A DNA stretch of 64,000 bases from the NCBI RefSeq assembly GCF_000687555.1, contig NZ_JHWJ01000015.1, positions 62,001 through 126,000 of the forward strand. Reading direction: 5' to 3'. Positions 28,645 to 39,664 of the stretch are shown here, piece after piece. Every line of letters begins with the position of its first letter. Position 1 is the stretch's first letter. The notes under the pieces were generated by a model, which was not told the origin of the DNA, searched no databases, and saw only the letters and a program-made list of their open reading frames with translations. The stretch is from [Clostridium] aerotolerans DSM 5434. Lineage in GTDB: Bacteria; Bacillota; Clostridia; Lachnospirales; Lachnospiraceae. Made by a program: the position numbers and the translations under genes.

Positions 28645-28785
28645 AAGAGGGAGCTCGTAAGCGGGCTGAGAGGAAGTAATCAAACTTCGACCTTTATAAC
28701 CTGATTTGGGTAATGCCAACGTAGGGATTTATACGAGACGAATCTATTCTCTGAGCCTGTGCCTGTTGGTATGGGCTCTTTTTAT
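28645..28785 (+). promoter_or_regulatory. TPP riboswitch with terminator
   Basis: THI-element core motifs are all present: GGGAGC, GGGCTGAGAGG (28663-28673), GACC, AACCTGATTTGGGTAATGCCAACGTAGGGA in pieces between 28698 and 28727. A terminator follows: GAGCC (28753-28757) against GGCTC (28774-28778), then TTTTTATTT. Bound thiamine pyrophosphate should stop transcription before thiC. Confidence 0.95.
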
Positions 28786-28835
28786 TTGCACAAGTTCTCG
28801 TCAGTCCCTCCGGCAAAATAAAAGGAGGATTACAA

Positions 28836-30143
28836 ATGAATTACACCACACAGATGGATGCTGCCAGAAAAGGCATTCGGACAAAGGAATTAATGGCGGT
28901 CGCAGAAAAAGAGCAGTGGGACCCAGAAAAGCTTCTTCCCCTGGTGGCAGAAGGCAAGGTAGCCATACCGGCGAATAAGCATCACACCTGCCTAAACCCC
29001 AATGGAATTGGGTCCATGTTAAAGACAAAGATCAACGTAAACCTTGGCACTTCCAGGGATTTAAATGATTTGAACCTGGAGCTTAAAAAGGTTCAGGATG
29101 CCGTTTCCATGGGAGCAGAATCCATTATGGATTTAAGCTCTTTCGGGGACACCAGAAAATTCCGCAGAAAACTGACCGAGGAATGTCCCGCCATCATCGG
29201 TACCGTTCCCATCTATGACGCGGTTGTTTATTACCACAAGGCCCTTGGAGAGATTACTGCCCAGGAGTGGATTGATATTGTAGAAATGCATGCAAAGGAC
29301 GGAGTGGATTTTATGACCATTCACGTCGGCATCAACAAACAGACCGCCCGCCGGTTTAAAGAAGCCAAGCGGCTGACCAACATCGTTTCCAGAGGCGGCT
29401 CCATTATCTTTGCCTGGATGGAAATGACCGGGGAAGAAAATCCATTTTATGAGCATTATGACCGGATTTTAGAAATCTGTCAGGAGCACGATGTCACCTT
29501 AAGCCTTGGAGATGCCTGCCGTCCGGGCTGTATTGAAGACGCATCGGATATTTCTCAGATCGAGGAGCTTGTTACCCTGGGAGAGCTGACCCGGAGAGCC
29601 TGGGAGAAAAATGTACAGGTCATTATTGAAGGTCCAGGACATATGCCTCTGGATCAGATCGCTGCCAATATGAAGATTCAGGAGACGATCTGTAAGGGAG
29701 CCCCCTTCTATGTTCTTGGTCCCCTGGTCACTGATATTGCCCCTGGATATGACCACATTACTTCTGCCATCGGAGGAGCCATAGCCGCTGCTGCCGGGGC
29801 TGCCTTTTTATGTTATGTCACCCCAGCGGAGCACTTAAGACTGCCTGACGGGGATGATGTGAAGGAAGGAATTATCTCTGCCCGGATCGCTGCCCATGCG
29901 GCTGACATCGCGAAGGGAATAAAGGGAGCAAAGGAATGGGACCATCAGATGAGCGATGCCAGAAAGCGTCTTGACTGGGAAACCATGTTCCAACTGGCCA
30001 TTGACCCGGAAAAAGCAAGACGCTACCGGGAAACTTCAAAACCCGAAAAAGAGGATACCTGCTCCATGTGCGGAAATTTCTGCGCCATGAAAAACATGAA
30101 CCGGATTCTGGAAGGCGAGAAAATCACGATCTTTGATGAGTGA
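28836..30143 (+). CDS. thiC: phosphomethylpyrimidine synthase
   Basis: Radical SAM rearrangement of aminoimidazole ribotide to HMP phosphate. At 435 residues this is the short ThiC form without the long N-terminal domain of the roughly 600-residue proteobacterial enzyme. The C-terminal cluster motif reads [10 protein letters not shown]2CX3C, one residue shorter than the CX2CX4C usually cited for the long form. Conserved [19 protein letters not shown] and [10 protein letters not shown] are present. AAAGGAGG lies before the ATG. First gene after the TPP switch. Confidence 0.97.
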   Translation: MNYTTQMDAARKGIRTKELMAVAEKEQWDPEKLLPLVAEGKVAIPANKHHTCLNPNGIGSMLKTKINVNLGTSRDLNDLNLELKKVQDAVSMGAESIMDLSSFGDTRKFRRKLTEECPAIIGTVPIYDAVVYYHKALGEITAQEWIDIVEMHAKDGVDFMTIHVGINKQTARRFKEAKRLTNIVSRGGSIIFAWMEMTGEENPFYEHYDRILEICQEHDVTLSLGDACRPGCIEDASDISQIEELVTLGELTRRAWEKNVQVIIEGPGHMPLDQIAANMKIQETICKGAPFYVLGPLVTDIAPGYDHITSAIGGAIAAAAGAAFLCYVTPAEHLRLPDGDDVKEGIISARIAAHAADIAKGIKGAKEWDHQMSDARKRLDWETMFQLAIDPEKARRYRETSKPEKEDTCSMCGNFCAMKNMNRILEGEKITIFDE

Positions 30144-30180
30144 TGGTTTTTTCTAAACAATCGGAAATGGAGGAATTATC

Positions 30181-30735
30181 ATGAATCAAAATACAGAAGC
30201 AATGATACATAAAGGCTCTTACATAAACCAGAGGTCCAGAATAAAAAAACTGGCACTTAGTGGTATGCTGGCTGCTGTTACCGTGGCGCTCTCCGGCTTT
30301 TCTATCCCCATCGGCGCCTCCAGATGCTTTCCCATTCAGCATCTTGTCAATGTTATGGCCGGAATATTTCTTGGCCCATTTTATGGAGTTTTGACCGCGT
30401 TTTGCACTTCCCTGATTCGCAATTTAATTGGTACTGGAAGCCTGCTTGCATTCCCAGGCAGTATGATAGGTGCTTTTCTTTCCGCTCTCCTATTTCAAAA
30501 AACAGGCAAGCTTCTCTTTTCCTGTCTTGGAGAAATCGGAGGAACGGGCATCATTGGCGCACTGGTTTCCTATCCCCTGGCTGTCTTTTTTATGGGTAAG
30601 GATTTAGCTGTTTTCTTTTTTGTCGTACCATTTTTATTGAGCACGGTCTGTGGAACACTGATGGCTGCTGCCTTATTTGAAATTTTCCGCCGTCTCGGTT
30701 TGGTTTCTTATCTTAACCGGCTGATCAAGGAATAG
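30181..30735 (+). CDS. thiW: ThiW, energy-coupling-factor S component for thiazole
   Basis: Substrate-binding membrane subunit of an ECF transporter, predicted from its regulon to import hydroxyethylthiazole. The 184-residue protein has about five to six membrane helices. Characteristic parts are SGFSIPIGASRCFPIQH, NVMAGIFLGPFYG, FPGSMIGAFLSALLF and GTGIIGALVSYP. The shared EcfA/EcfT energy module is not in this window. Its place between thiC and thiM, under TPP control, supports a thiazole precursor role. Confidence 0.93.
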   Translation: MNQNTEAMIHKGSYINQRSRIKKLALSGMLAAVTVALSGFSIPIGASRCFPIQHLVNVMAGIFLGPFYGVLTAFCTSLIRNLIGTGSLLAFPGSMIGAFLSALLFQKTGKLLFSCLGEIGGTGIIGALVSYPLAVFFMGKDLAVFFFVVPFLLSTVCGTLMAAALFEIFRRLGLVSYLNRLIKE

Positions 30736-30755
30736 AAAGGAAGAGGATACTTAAA

Positions 30756-31634
30756 ATGGAAATGAATCTGGAAGACTATACTGCCCTGCCTCAGACGGTC
30801 AGGGAAAAACATCCTTTGATCCATTGCATTACCAACTATGTCACAGCCAAGGACGTAGCCAATGTTGTTCTCGCCTGCGGCGGCTCTCCCATTATGGCAG
30901 ACCACCCGGCAGAGGTTAAGGAAATGACAAGGCTCTCCGATTGCCTTCTTTTAAACATCGGTACCCCAAGAGAATCTACCCTGGACGTCATGATAGCGGC
31001 TGGAATGGAAGCAAATCGTTTGGGCATTCCCGTGATTCTTGACCCGGTTGGCATTGGAAGCACTCCCTTTCGAACAGAACTGATTCAGGAGCTGGTAAAG
31101 AAGGTGGTACCAACCGTAGTCCGTGGAAATGCCTCTGAAATCAGAACCCTTTTATCAAACGTAACGAGGCAGCTTGTGAACGAATCCGCAAATCATACCT
31201 CTCACCTTCCCAGGGGTGTGGATGCCTCAGGGGAAGATCAGATCACAGAGGATAATGTATCTTCCTTTATAGAAGCAGCCAATCTCTTAAGCCATATAAC
31301 ATCAGCAGTGGTCGTCATGACCGGAGCGACGGATATTGTGGCATATCACGATCAGATCCGGCTGGTGAAAAATGGCTGTCCGGAAATGTCCGGAATCACT
31401 GGAAGCGGCTGTATGCTGGACGGCTTTCTTGCTGCTTATGCTGCTTCATCGGCTAAACTTTTTGAGGCGATGACTGTCGCCACAGCAATCTATGGGTTAT
31501 GCGGAGAAAACGCGAATCAAAAAACAAAGGAGTGTGGAGGCGGAAGCGGAAGCTTTCACCGCTATTTTATGGATGAAATCAATCTCTCCTCTCACTCCCT
31601 TCAAAAAGGAGGACTTAGAATTGAACTTCCATAA
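30756..31634 (+). CDS. thiM: hydroxyethylthiazole kinase
   Basis: Phosphorylates 4-methyl-5-hydroxyethylthiazole for thiamine salvage. A ribokinase-like fold of 292 residues with HCITNYVTAKDVAN, the PVGIGSTPFR and VRGNASE segments, and the C-terminal catalytic GSGCM loop. It overlaps the thiE start by 14 nt. Follows thiW, matching import and phosphorylation of the same substrate. Confidence 0.96.
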   Translation: MEMNLEDYTALPQTVREKHPLIHCITNYVTAKDVANVVLACGGSPIMADHPAEVKEMTRLSDCLLLNIGTPRESTLDVMIAAGMEANRLGIPVILDPVGIGSTPFRTELIQELVKKVVPTVVRGNASEIRTLLSNVTRQLVNESANHTSHLPRGVDASGEDQITEDNVSSFIEAANLLSHITSAVVVMTGATDIVAYHDQIRLVKNGCPEMSGITGSGCMLDGFLAAYAASSAKLFEAMTVATAIYGLCGENANQKTKECGGGSGSFHRYFMDEINLSSHSLQKGGLRIELP

Positions 31635-32262
31635 AGATATGCTTCTTTTATATGGCGTTACAGATCAGGCCTATCGGGGGGAGAAAACTTTGTTGGAACA
31701 AGTTGAGGAGGCGTTAAATTCCGGTATCACTCTGCTCCAGCTACGGGAAAAGGATATGGACAAAGAAGAGTTTCTAAAGGAAGCAAAAGAAGTTCGAGCC
31801 CTGACCAGGCGTTATGGCATTCCCTTGCTTATAAACGATGATGTGGATATTGCCCTTGCATGCGGGGCCGACGGAGTACATGTAGGGCAGGACGATATGT
31901 CTGCCAGTGAAGTCCGAAAGCGAATCGGTCCTGATAAAATTCTGGGAGTGACTGCCAAAACACCAGAGCAGGCCAGAAAGGCTTATGAAGACGGAGCGGA
32001 CTATATCGGGGCAGGAGCTGTATTTCCAAGTCCTACAAAAGCAGATGCCCTTCCTATGACAAGGGAACAGCTATCCGACATCTGCTCAGCCACTCCACTT
32101 CCGGTTACTGCCATTGGCGGTATTACCCTTAAAAATGTAACCGAGTTACAGGGAACTGGAATCTCCGGAATCTCTGTGGTCTCTGGCATCTTTGGTCAAA
32201 CAAATATTCCAGATGCAGTCCGTTCCTTAAAGGAAGAAGCCCGAAAGGTGGTGGCATTATGA
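31621..32262 (+). CDS. thiE: thiamine-phosphate synthase
   Basis: Joins HMP-PP and HET-P to thiamine phosphate. A TIM barrel of 213 residues with LLQLREKD, NDDVDIALACGADGVHVGQDD, GAVFPSPTK and AIGGI. The start is TTG 31621, with AAGGAGG 8 nt upstream, inside the end of thiM. The first ATG (31639) is too far from that site, and the long frame from 31492 runs antiparallel in phase inside thiM and is not the real start. Confidence 0.95.
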   Translation: MNFHKDMLLLYGVTDQAYRGEKTLLEQVEEALNSGITLLQLREKDMDKEEFLKEAKEVRALTRRYGIPLLINDDVDIALACGADGVHVGQDDMSASEVRKRIGPDKILGVTAKTPEQARKAYEDGADYIGAGAVFPSPTKADALPMTREQLSDICSATPLPVTAIGGITLKNVTELQGTGISGISVVSGIFGQTNIPDAVRSLKEEARKVVAL

Positions 32263-33059
32263 GCTTTACCCTTCCCTCAGTCTTAACCATCGCCGGTTCT
32301 GATCCCAGCGGAGGGGCTGGAATCCAGGCTGATTTAAAAACCATTGCTGCCCTGGGACTTTACGGTTCCAGTGTTATCACAGCACTGACCGCACAGAATA
32401 CAACCAGAGTCTATCAGGTGGAAGACGTGAGTATTTCCATGCTCACCGATCAGTTGGAAGCAGTTCTGTCTGACATAACTCCTCAGGCAATCAAAATCGG
32501 TATGGCCGGTTCCTCTGCTTCTATTAAAGTGATTGCCGAAAAGCTATCTAAGTTTCCTTTGATTCCAGTTGTCTTAGATCCCGTTATGGTATCTACCAGC
32601 GGCGGAACTCTGTTTGAACAGAATGGCTTGAAGGACCTAACGGAGAAGCTCTTTCCCCTTGCCACTTTAGTTACCCCCAATATTCCGGAAGCGCAGGTAC
32701 TCTTATCCACAAAAAGGCCCCTCATCTCTCAGAACGACATGGAAGAGGCTGCAATGGAGTTATGTGAAAAATATAAAACTGCCTTTCTATTAAAAGGTGG
32801 ACACAGCTTTATGGAAGCTAATGATGTGCTATGTCAGAATGGAATCATTACCTGGTTTCACGGAAAACGGGTAGAAACTTCAAACACCCATGGAACCGGA
32901 TGCACCTTATCTTCTGCCATTGCCTGCGGTCTTGCCGTGAAAAAAAGTCTGGAAGAAAGTATATTATCTGCCAAAGAATATTTAACCGGAGCTTTAATGG
33001 CCGGGTTGGAGCTTGGTAATGGCAACGGTCCCATATGGCATGGGTTTAAGGAGACTTAA
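32259..33059 (+). CDS. thiD: hydroxymethylpyrimidine / phosphomethylpyrimidine kinase
   Basis: Phosphorylates HMP and HMP-P to HMP-PP for ThiE. A ribokinase-fold enzyme of 266 residues: TIAGSDPSGGAGIQADLKT at the N-terminus, VLDPVMVSTSG, TPNIPEA, LLKGGH and the catalytic THGTGCTLSSAIA. The ATG overlaps the thiE stop (ATGA). Last gene of the operon. The 33060-33240 stretch after it shows no gene. Confidence 0.96.
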   Translation: MSFTLPSVLTIAGSDPSGGAGIQADLKTIAALGLYGSSVITALTAQNTTRVYQVEDVSISMLTDQLEAVLSDITPQAIKIGMAGSSASIKVIAEKLSKFPLIPVVLDPVMVSTSGGTLFEQNGLKDLTEKLFPLATLVTPNIPEAQVLLSTKRPLISQNDMEEAAMELCEKYKTAFLLKGGHSFMEANDVLCQNGIITWFHGKRVETSNTHGTGCTLSSAIACGLAVKKSLEESILSAKEYLTGALMAGLELGNGNGPIWHGFKET

Positions 33060-33245
33060 GTAGGTATCCTGTTATTTGTTCGTGACTATTTCTTTCTTGT
33101 ACACTTCAAACCCTTTAAGCGGAGATACCCATCTTCGTCTATGGAACTAAAAAGATGGTATTTTAAATACCTTTTTACCTTTATCAAGCTGCCTAGTCTG
33201 AGACATCGGTAATGGATATTTGCTTCATCATCATATTATAAAATT

Positions 33246-33290
33246 AAAAACAGCAAGAAATCTGGTTTATTGAGATTCCTTGCTGTTTAT
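33246..33290. terminator. bidirectional terminator between thiD and the PNPOx-like gene
   Basis: AAAACAGCAAGAAATCT (33247-33263) pairs with AGATTCCTTGCTGTTT (33273-33288). T runs lie on both sides, so it can end both convergent transcripts. Confidence 0.82.
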
Positions 33291-33301
33291 ATTTACTGTC
33301 A

Positions 33302-33718
33302 TTACACTTCAAAAGACTCTGAATGAAAGTTGCTATAATATCTGCCGTCTTTAGCAGTAAATTTTAGCACGCAATAATCCGGGTCTGTTACGCCCTGAGG
33401 ATAATACATGGTATCCCCTTCTTTCCAGATCATCTTCTTGCTTTCTTCATCCTCTAACACCTCCACTGTGCCTCTTAGCATCACCCCACGATAAAACCTG
33501 GTATCGCAGAAGTATATGCAGGCATTAGGGCATTCTCTGTATTGGGAGACCCGCATGGACGAGGTATTGGTGGTGAAATAAAATGTTTTAATCCCTTCCC
33601 GCTTTCTGGGTGGAAGCATTGCTTTCGTGTTAGGAAATCCTTGTTCATCTATAGAACTGATAAATGAAACGTTCCGCTTTTCAATTAAATTTCCAATGGT
33701 TTTTTCAACATCTCTCAT
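33302..33718 (-). CDS. pyridoxamine 5'-phosphate oxidase family (split-barrel flavin-binding) protein
   Basis: A 138-residue FMN/F420-type split barrel. Members of this short group bind flavin and reduce or sequester small molecules; few have known substrates. Motifs are an N-terminal ISSIDEQGFPNTKAM strand pair, KTFYFTTNTSS and RVSQYRECPNACIYF. It is likely too short and diverged to be the true PdxH. An HxlR regulator lies 97 nt upstream on the same strand, an arrangement often seen for redox-responsive accessory genes. Confidence 0.85.
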   Translation of the reverse strand: MRDVEKTIGNLIEKRNVSFISSIDEQGFPNTKAMLPPRKREGIKTFYFTTNTSSMRVSQYRECPNACIYFCDTRFYRGVMLRGTVEVLEDEESKKMIWKEGDTMYYPQGVTDPDYCVLKFTAKDGRYYSNFHSESFEV

Positions 33719-33815
33719 ATTCCTGTCCTCCTTCTATCATCAATGATAAAACTGGAATAGAAATTTGTAAATTACCCACTTTTTCGTGGGTATCGAAAGC
33801 GCTGTAAACCTCATT

Positions 33816-34154
33816 CTATGTAATATTGCCCATGCCTTCTTCCGTCAAAAGTTCTGACCCAATCGCCTGCATAATTGTAATCGCCTCAAGCAGCTTCCTT
33901 CCCCGGTCAGTGAGAGAATATTGAACTTTTAATGGATAACCTTCAAAAGTCTCTTTTGTAATTAATCCAAAGGGAAGCAGTTCACTGATCTGTTCTAAAA
34001 GCATTTTCTGAGTGATTCCATTAATCTCTCGTTGGAGACGTGCTAAGGACTTAGGCTCTTTCCCAATCGTCCATAAAATAATCGGCTTCCATTTTCCCCT
34101 TATAATATCATGGGTCAATTCCAATGGACAGGTATATTCATTACGTATTTTCAT
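33816..34154 (-). CDS. HxlR-family winged-helix regulator
   Basis: A DNA-binding regulator of 112 residues. The HxlR signature is clear: CPLELTHDIIRGKWKPIILW at the N-terminus with Cys10 that in relatives senses electrophiles or oxidants, LQREINGITQKMLLEQ as the recognition helix region, and YSLTDRGRKL in the wing. Target unknown; the adjacent flavin-binding protein is the simplest candidate. Confidence 0.92.
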   Translation of the reverse strand: MKIRNEYTCPLELTHDIIRGKWKPIILWTIGKEPKSLARLQREINGITQKMLLEQISELLPFGLITKETFEGYPLKVQYSLTDRGRKLLEAITIMQAIGSELLTEEGMGNIT

Positions 34155-34210
34155 CGTATCACCTTTTCAGATTTTAGAAGTATACGAACATCATATCATA
34201 CTCAAATATA

Positions 34211-34260
34211 AAAATATAGCAATGAAACTGACTCATCAGCACTCATTGCTATATTTTTTA
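34211..34260. terminator. terminator after lacZ
   Basis: AAATATAGCAATGA (from 34212) pairs with TCATTGCTATATTT (from 34244). The minus-strand side continues into T5, appropriate for lacZ. Confidence 0.82.
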
Positions 34261-34267
34261 TTTCTAC

Positions 34268-37354
<3,087 letters not shown>

Positions 37355-37561
37355 CTAATATTTCTATCTCCTATTATAGAATGAACCAGACTAAAATCCA
37401 TATCATTGATTAGCCAAAATATGCACAAAATGATACAGTTATATGAAAGCATTCCCTAAATCACTAAGCTTTTCCCATGGATTTGTGTTTTACTAATATT
37501 TTGAAGTTCTAACTTGTGGCTCTCTAAATACAAACTCAATATAATACAACCTACTCTATGT

Positions 37562-37600
37562 AAAAAGGCGGGTCCGGTGAACCGGATACCCGCCTGCTTT
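37562..37600 (-). terminator. terminator of the Cys/Asn-rich gene
   Basis: GGCGGGT CCGGT (37567-37578) pairs with ACCGG A ACCCGCC equivalents (37581-37594). The minus-strand side ends in T5. Between this and the lacZ start (37343-37561) I see only the lacZ promoter region. Confidence 0.8.
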
Positions 37601-37603
37601 TGA

Positions 37604-37816
37604 TTAACAGCCACAATTGTTGTTATTATTCCGCTGACTATTGGCACTGTTACAGCCATCGCGAAAACCTTCACAATAGCATCTTCTTTTTTCCTCAGCA
37701 CAAGGATCGACGTTGTTGCATCTATTATTATTGTTGCAATTACTGTTGCAATTGTTATTACAATTATTATTTGTATTGCATCTACAATTATTTCTACAGC
37801 CCCAAGAACAACTCAT
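37604..37816 (-). CDS. small Cys/Asn-rich protein, function unknown
   Basis: A 70-residue protein with 14 Cys and 24 Asn, including runs of three to five Asn separated by single Cys, then a more ordinary middle (VDPCAEEKRRCYCEGFRDG) and an NNNNNCGC end. No signal peptide or membrane segment. The start is ATG 37816, with GAGG 8 nt upstream; a GTG 9 nt earlier overlaps that site. It has its own strong terminator, which supports expression. Composition recalls metal-binding or disulphide-cross-linked spore-coat proteins of clostridia; that is a compositional guess only. The opposite-strand frame (37600-37863) is rich in Tyr and Cys only because it mirrors these repeats. Confidence 0.72.
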   Translation of the reverse strand: MSCSWGCRNNCRCNTNNNCNNNCNSNCNNNNRCNNVDPCAEEKRRCYCEGFRDGCNSANSQRNNNNNCGC

Positions 37817-37844
37817 ATTACGCACCTCATTTTTTTAATTATAG

Positions 37845-38147
37845 AATAGTATATGGGACGTAAAGACTAGTTGTGAATGGTTATGGATTAAGAAGTCCTA
37901 TAACCAGGCGAAACATGCTAAAAATGATACAACAGCATTTAGGCCTCCTTATGAAACCGAAGCTATTGGCTTAAAATATAGGTTACGAGGACTCATTGCT
38001 ACGCAAGCTCTTTCCACTGAAACAGAGTTTAAAAATCATATTGTCAGTTTCAGGCATCAAAGTGGAGCTAACTTACTGTATATTTTTATTTTTTGGATAT
38101 TTGTGGCTGGTTATTTTACGTATTATTTCAAGAGATTAGGGGAATAA
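37845..38147 (+). pseudogene. 100-codon open frame without a start codon, possible gene remnant
   Basis: Read on the plus strand, the phase from 37845 to the TAA at 38145 is open for 100 codons yet has no ATG, GTG or TTG start with a ribosome site. The peptide looks protein-like: a charged first half, then a hydrophobic segment LLYIFIFWIFVAGYFTYYF followed by KRLGE, as in a single-span membrane protein end. No family is recognised. The region 37826-38285 otherwise holds no gene. A chance open frame is the main alternative. Confidence 0.3.
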
Positions 38148-38285
38148 TACAATTAATAGTTTCTAGCACGGTGGGATGAAAACCAATTACATAACACAGA
38201 TTATATCTGTTTTTTCTTTAAATTAATTGACATCAATTATATTTATGTGTTATATTTAGTTAACAATAAAGAAAAGAGGTGAATC

Positions 38286-38534
38286 ATGGGAATTATAGGT
38301 TGGATTATTATAGGTGCTTTAGCTGGATGGCTTGCAAGCATGGTTACTGGAAATGATAAAAAGATGGGCGCATTCGCAAATATATGCGTAGGTGTTATTG
38401 GTGGTCTTATTGGCGGATTTATTATGAATTTAATAGGCGGAAATGGCATTACCGGTTTTAATCTTTGGAGTCTATTAGTTGCCTTTATAGGTTCATTGAT
38501 TTTATTGTGGATCGTAAACAAAGTTCGCAAATAA
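38286..38534 (+). CDS. GlsB/YeaQ/YmgE family small membrane protein
   Basis: An 82-residue protein with three membrane helices and glycine-rich turns: GWIIIGALAGWLASMVTG, GVIGGLIGGFIMNLIG and a C-terminal helix ending VNKVRK. Members are stress-associated (transglycosylase-associated protein family); molecular activity is not established. AGAGGTGA precedes the ATG. It pairs with the CsbD gene 137 nt downstream, another general-stress marker. Confidence 0.9.
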   Translation: MGIIGWIIIGALAGWLASMVTGNDKKMGAFANICVGVIGGLIGGFIMNLIGGNGITGFNLWSLLVAFIGSLILLWIVNKVRK

Positions 38535-38574
38535 AAAACTATTTTTTACTAATTGACTTTGAAAAGATAAATAA

Positions 38575-38608
38575 CAAAATGTCTTGATATAAAAGACATT
38601 TTGTTTTA
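38575..38608 (+). terminator. terminator after the GlsB-like gene
   Basis: A perfect 11-bp stem CAAAATGTCTT / AAGACATTTTG (38575-38585 and 38593-38603) is followed by a short T run. It separates the GlsB-like and CsbD genes into two transcripts. Confidence 0.75.
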
Positions 38609-38671
38609 TACATATTTGTTTATATATTTTTAAACTCGACGATAGAACACTTATCAAAGGAGGCGTTTTTT

Positions 38672-38914
38672 ATGAATAACTCAGTTAAAAGCAAAATAGA
38701 TAAAGCCGTAGGCAGTGTGAAAGAAAGCGTTGGGAAATCCATCGAATCTGAACAGTTGGAACTGGACGGTAAATTACAAAAACTTTCTGGCGAAGCCAGA
38801 GAAAATGTAGAAAAGGCAAAGGAAAAAGTTGCACATATCGGTGAGGATATTAAGGAGAATATTGCAGAGAAGGCAAATGACTTGATTGATTCGATGAAGA
38901 AAAAAGAGAAATAA
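38672..38914 (+). CDS. CsbD family stress protein
   Basis: An 80-residue, highly charged, Lys/Glu-rich helical protein. The N-terminal half SKIDKAVGSVKESVGK with the later KLQKLSGEARENVEKAKEK fits the CsbD/YjbJ pattern of two short helical repeats. Members are induced by general stress; their role is unknown. AAAGGAGG lies upstream of the ATG. A strong terminator follows. Confidence 0.85.
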   Translation: MNNSVKSKIDKAVGSVKESVGKSIESEQLELDGKLQKLSGEARENVEKAKEKVAHIGEDIKENIAEKANDLIDSMKKKEK

Positions 38915-38965
38915 GTATTTGTTTGGATACTGTAAATGAAAACTGTTTAAATATTATAATAAGGG

Positions 38966-39016
38966 ACCGACTATTAGCGTAGAATTAAATTCGTAGCTAA
39001 TAGTCGTTTTTTTTCA
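38966..39016 (+). terminator. terminator after csbD-like gene
   Basis: CGACTATTAGC (38968-38978) and GCTAATAGTCG (38996-39006) form a perfect 11-bp stem, then T8. Confidence 0.92.
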
Positions 39017-39087
39017 TTTTGGGAGAGTACGTGAAAGTTTCTCTTTAAAATAGGATCTTCATGATAATAGTAAAATATTCCAACTCT

Positions 39088-39371
39088 ATGAGGAACTGGC
39101 GAAAGAACTGGGACGCTATTTTTCCCTTCTTTAAGTTCTCCTTTGATGTTCATAAGTTATCTAGACTACAAATGCCATTGAGAGCTTAAATGCTACATAT
39201 CCTAAGCTTAACCGGCAAAGAAGTGTATTTTCAAGTGATACGGCTTTATTAAAAGCTTTGTATCTGTCAACTTTTAATACCACAAAAAGGTGGCGTATGC
39301 CCATCCGTAACTAGGGTCACGTTTACCGTGAATTGAGCATTATATTCGAGGGCTGGTTACTGGAACAATAG
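39088..39371 (+). pseudogene. degenerate 3' end of an IS256-family transposase
   Basis: Only the C-terminal ~95 residues of a Mutator/IS256-type transposase survive, in two phases. Phase one (39088-39158) reads NWRKNWDAIFPFFKFSFDV. After a frameshift near 39160 the next phase reads TTNAIESLNATYPKLNRQR (from 39165), then SVFSSDTALLKALYLSTFNT and RWRMPIRN, a TAG at 39312-39314 where the family has Trp, and GHVYRELSIIFEG to the stop at 39369-39371. TTNAIE is a hallmark of the family. At least two lesions make it inactive. The 5' two-thirds and the terminal inverted repeats are missing, so this is an old insertion scar. Confidence 0.85.
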
Positions 39372-39664
39372 TTTACATAAGATAAAAAACAGACCGAAGT
39401 TCCGTCTGCTCTTGACATGCCTAGCATGTGCTGTTATATATAAATCAAGGGCTGAACCTACTTTTAGAAGAATTCAGCCCACTCAATATAATAGAAGATA
39501 TATATTTAAAGAGATTTCTTCACATGCTCCATATGCTCGCGGATTGTATTTTAGTTGCATATTTATCCCCTGCTTTATACAATTGTGTGAGCGAAAGGAA
39601 GCTCTCACTCTAAACATTAATGAGACTTTTGTCACCTATTTTTAAAGTTACAGCTCTTTACATA
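39372..39664. other. gene-free stretch with two hairpins
   Basis: Contains a hairpin with CAGAC/GTCTG arms and a minus-strand T6 (39386-39412), a short palindrome ACATGCCTAGCATGT (39415-39429) and GGGCTGAA / TTCAGCCC arms (39449-39481). The first could end a minus-strand transcript from the Kelch gene. The plus-strand frame at 39412-39645 lacks a ribosome site and protein-like composition. Nothing else is recognised. Confidence 0.4.

Noticed and set aside
31492-31620. Longer thiE start inside thiM
   Set aside because: The thiM sequence is well conserved there. The TTG at 31621 has a well-spaced AAGGAGG.
37456-37701. Minus-strand 81-codon frame
   Set aside because: It crosses the terminator of the Cys/Asn-rich gene and overlaps it in another phase.
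37600-37863. Plus-strand Tyr/Cys/Asn-rich frame
   Set aside because: Complement of the AAT/TGT repeats of the minus-strand Cys/Asn gene. No ribosome site, and the terminator lies on the other strand's side.
39412-39645. Plus-strand 77-codon frame
   Set aside because: No ribosome site, no family, and it covers hairpins; treated as spacer.
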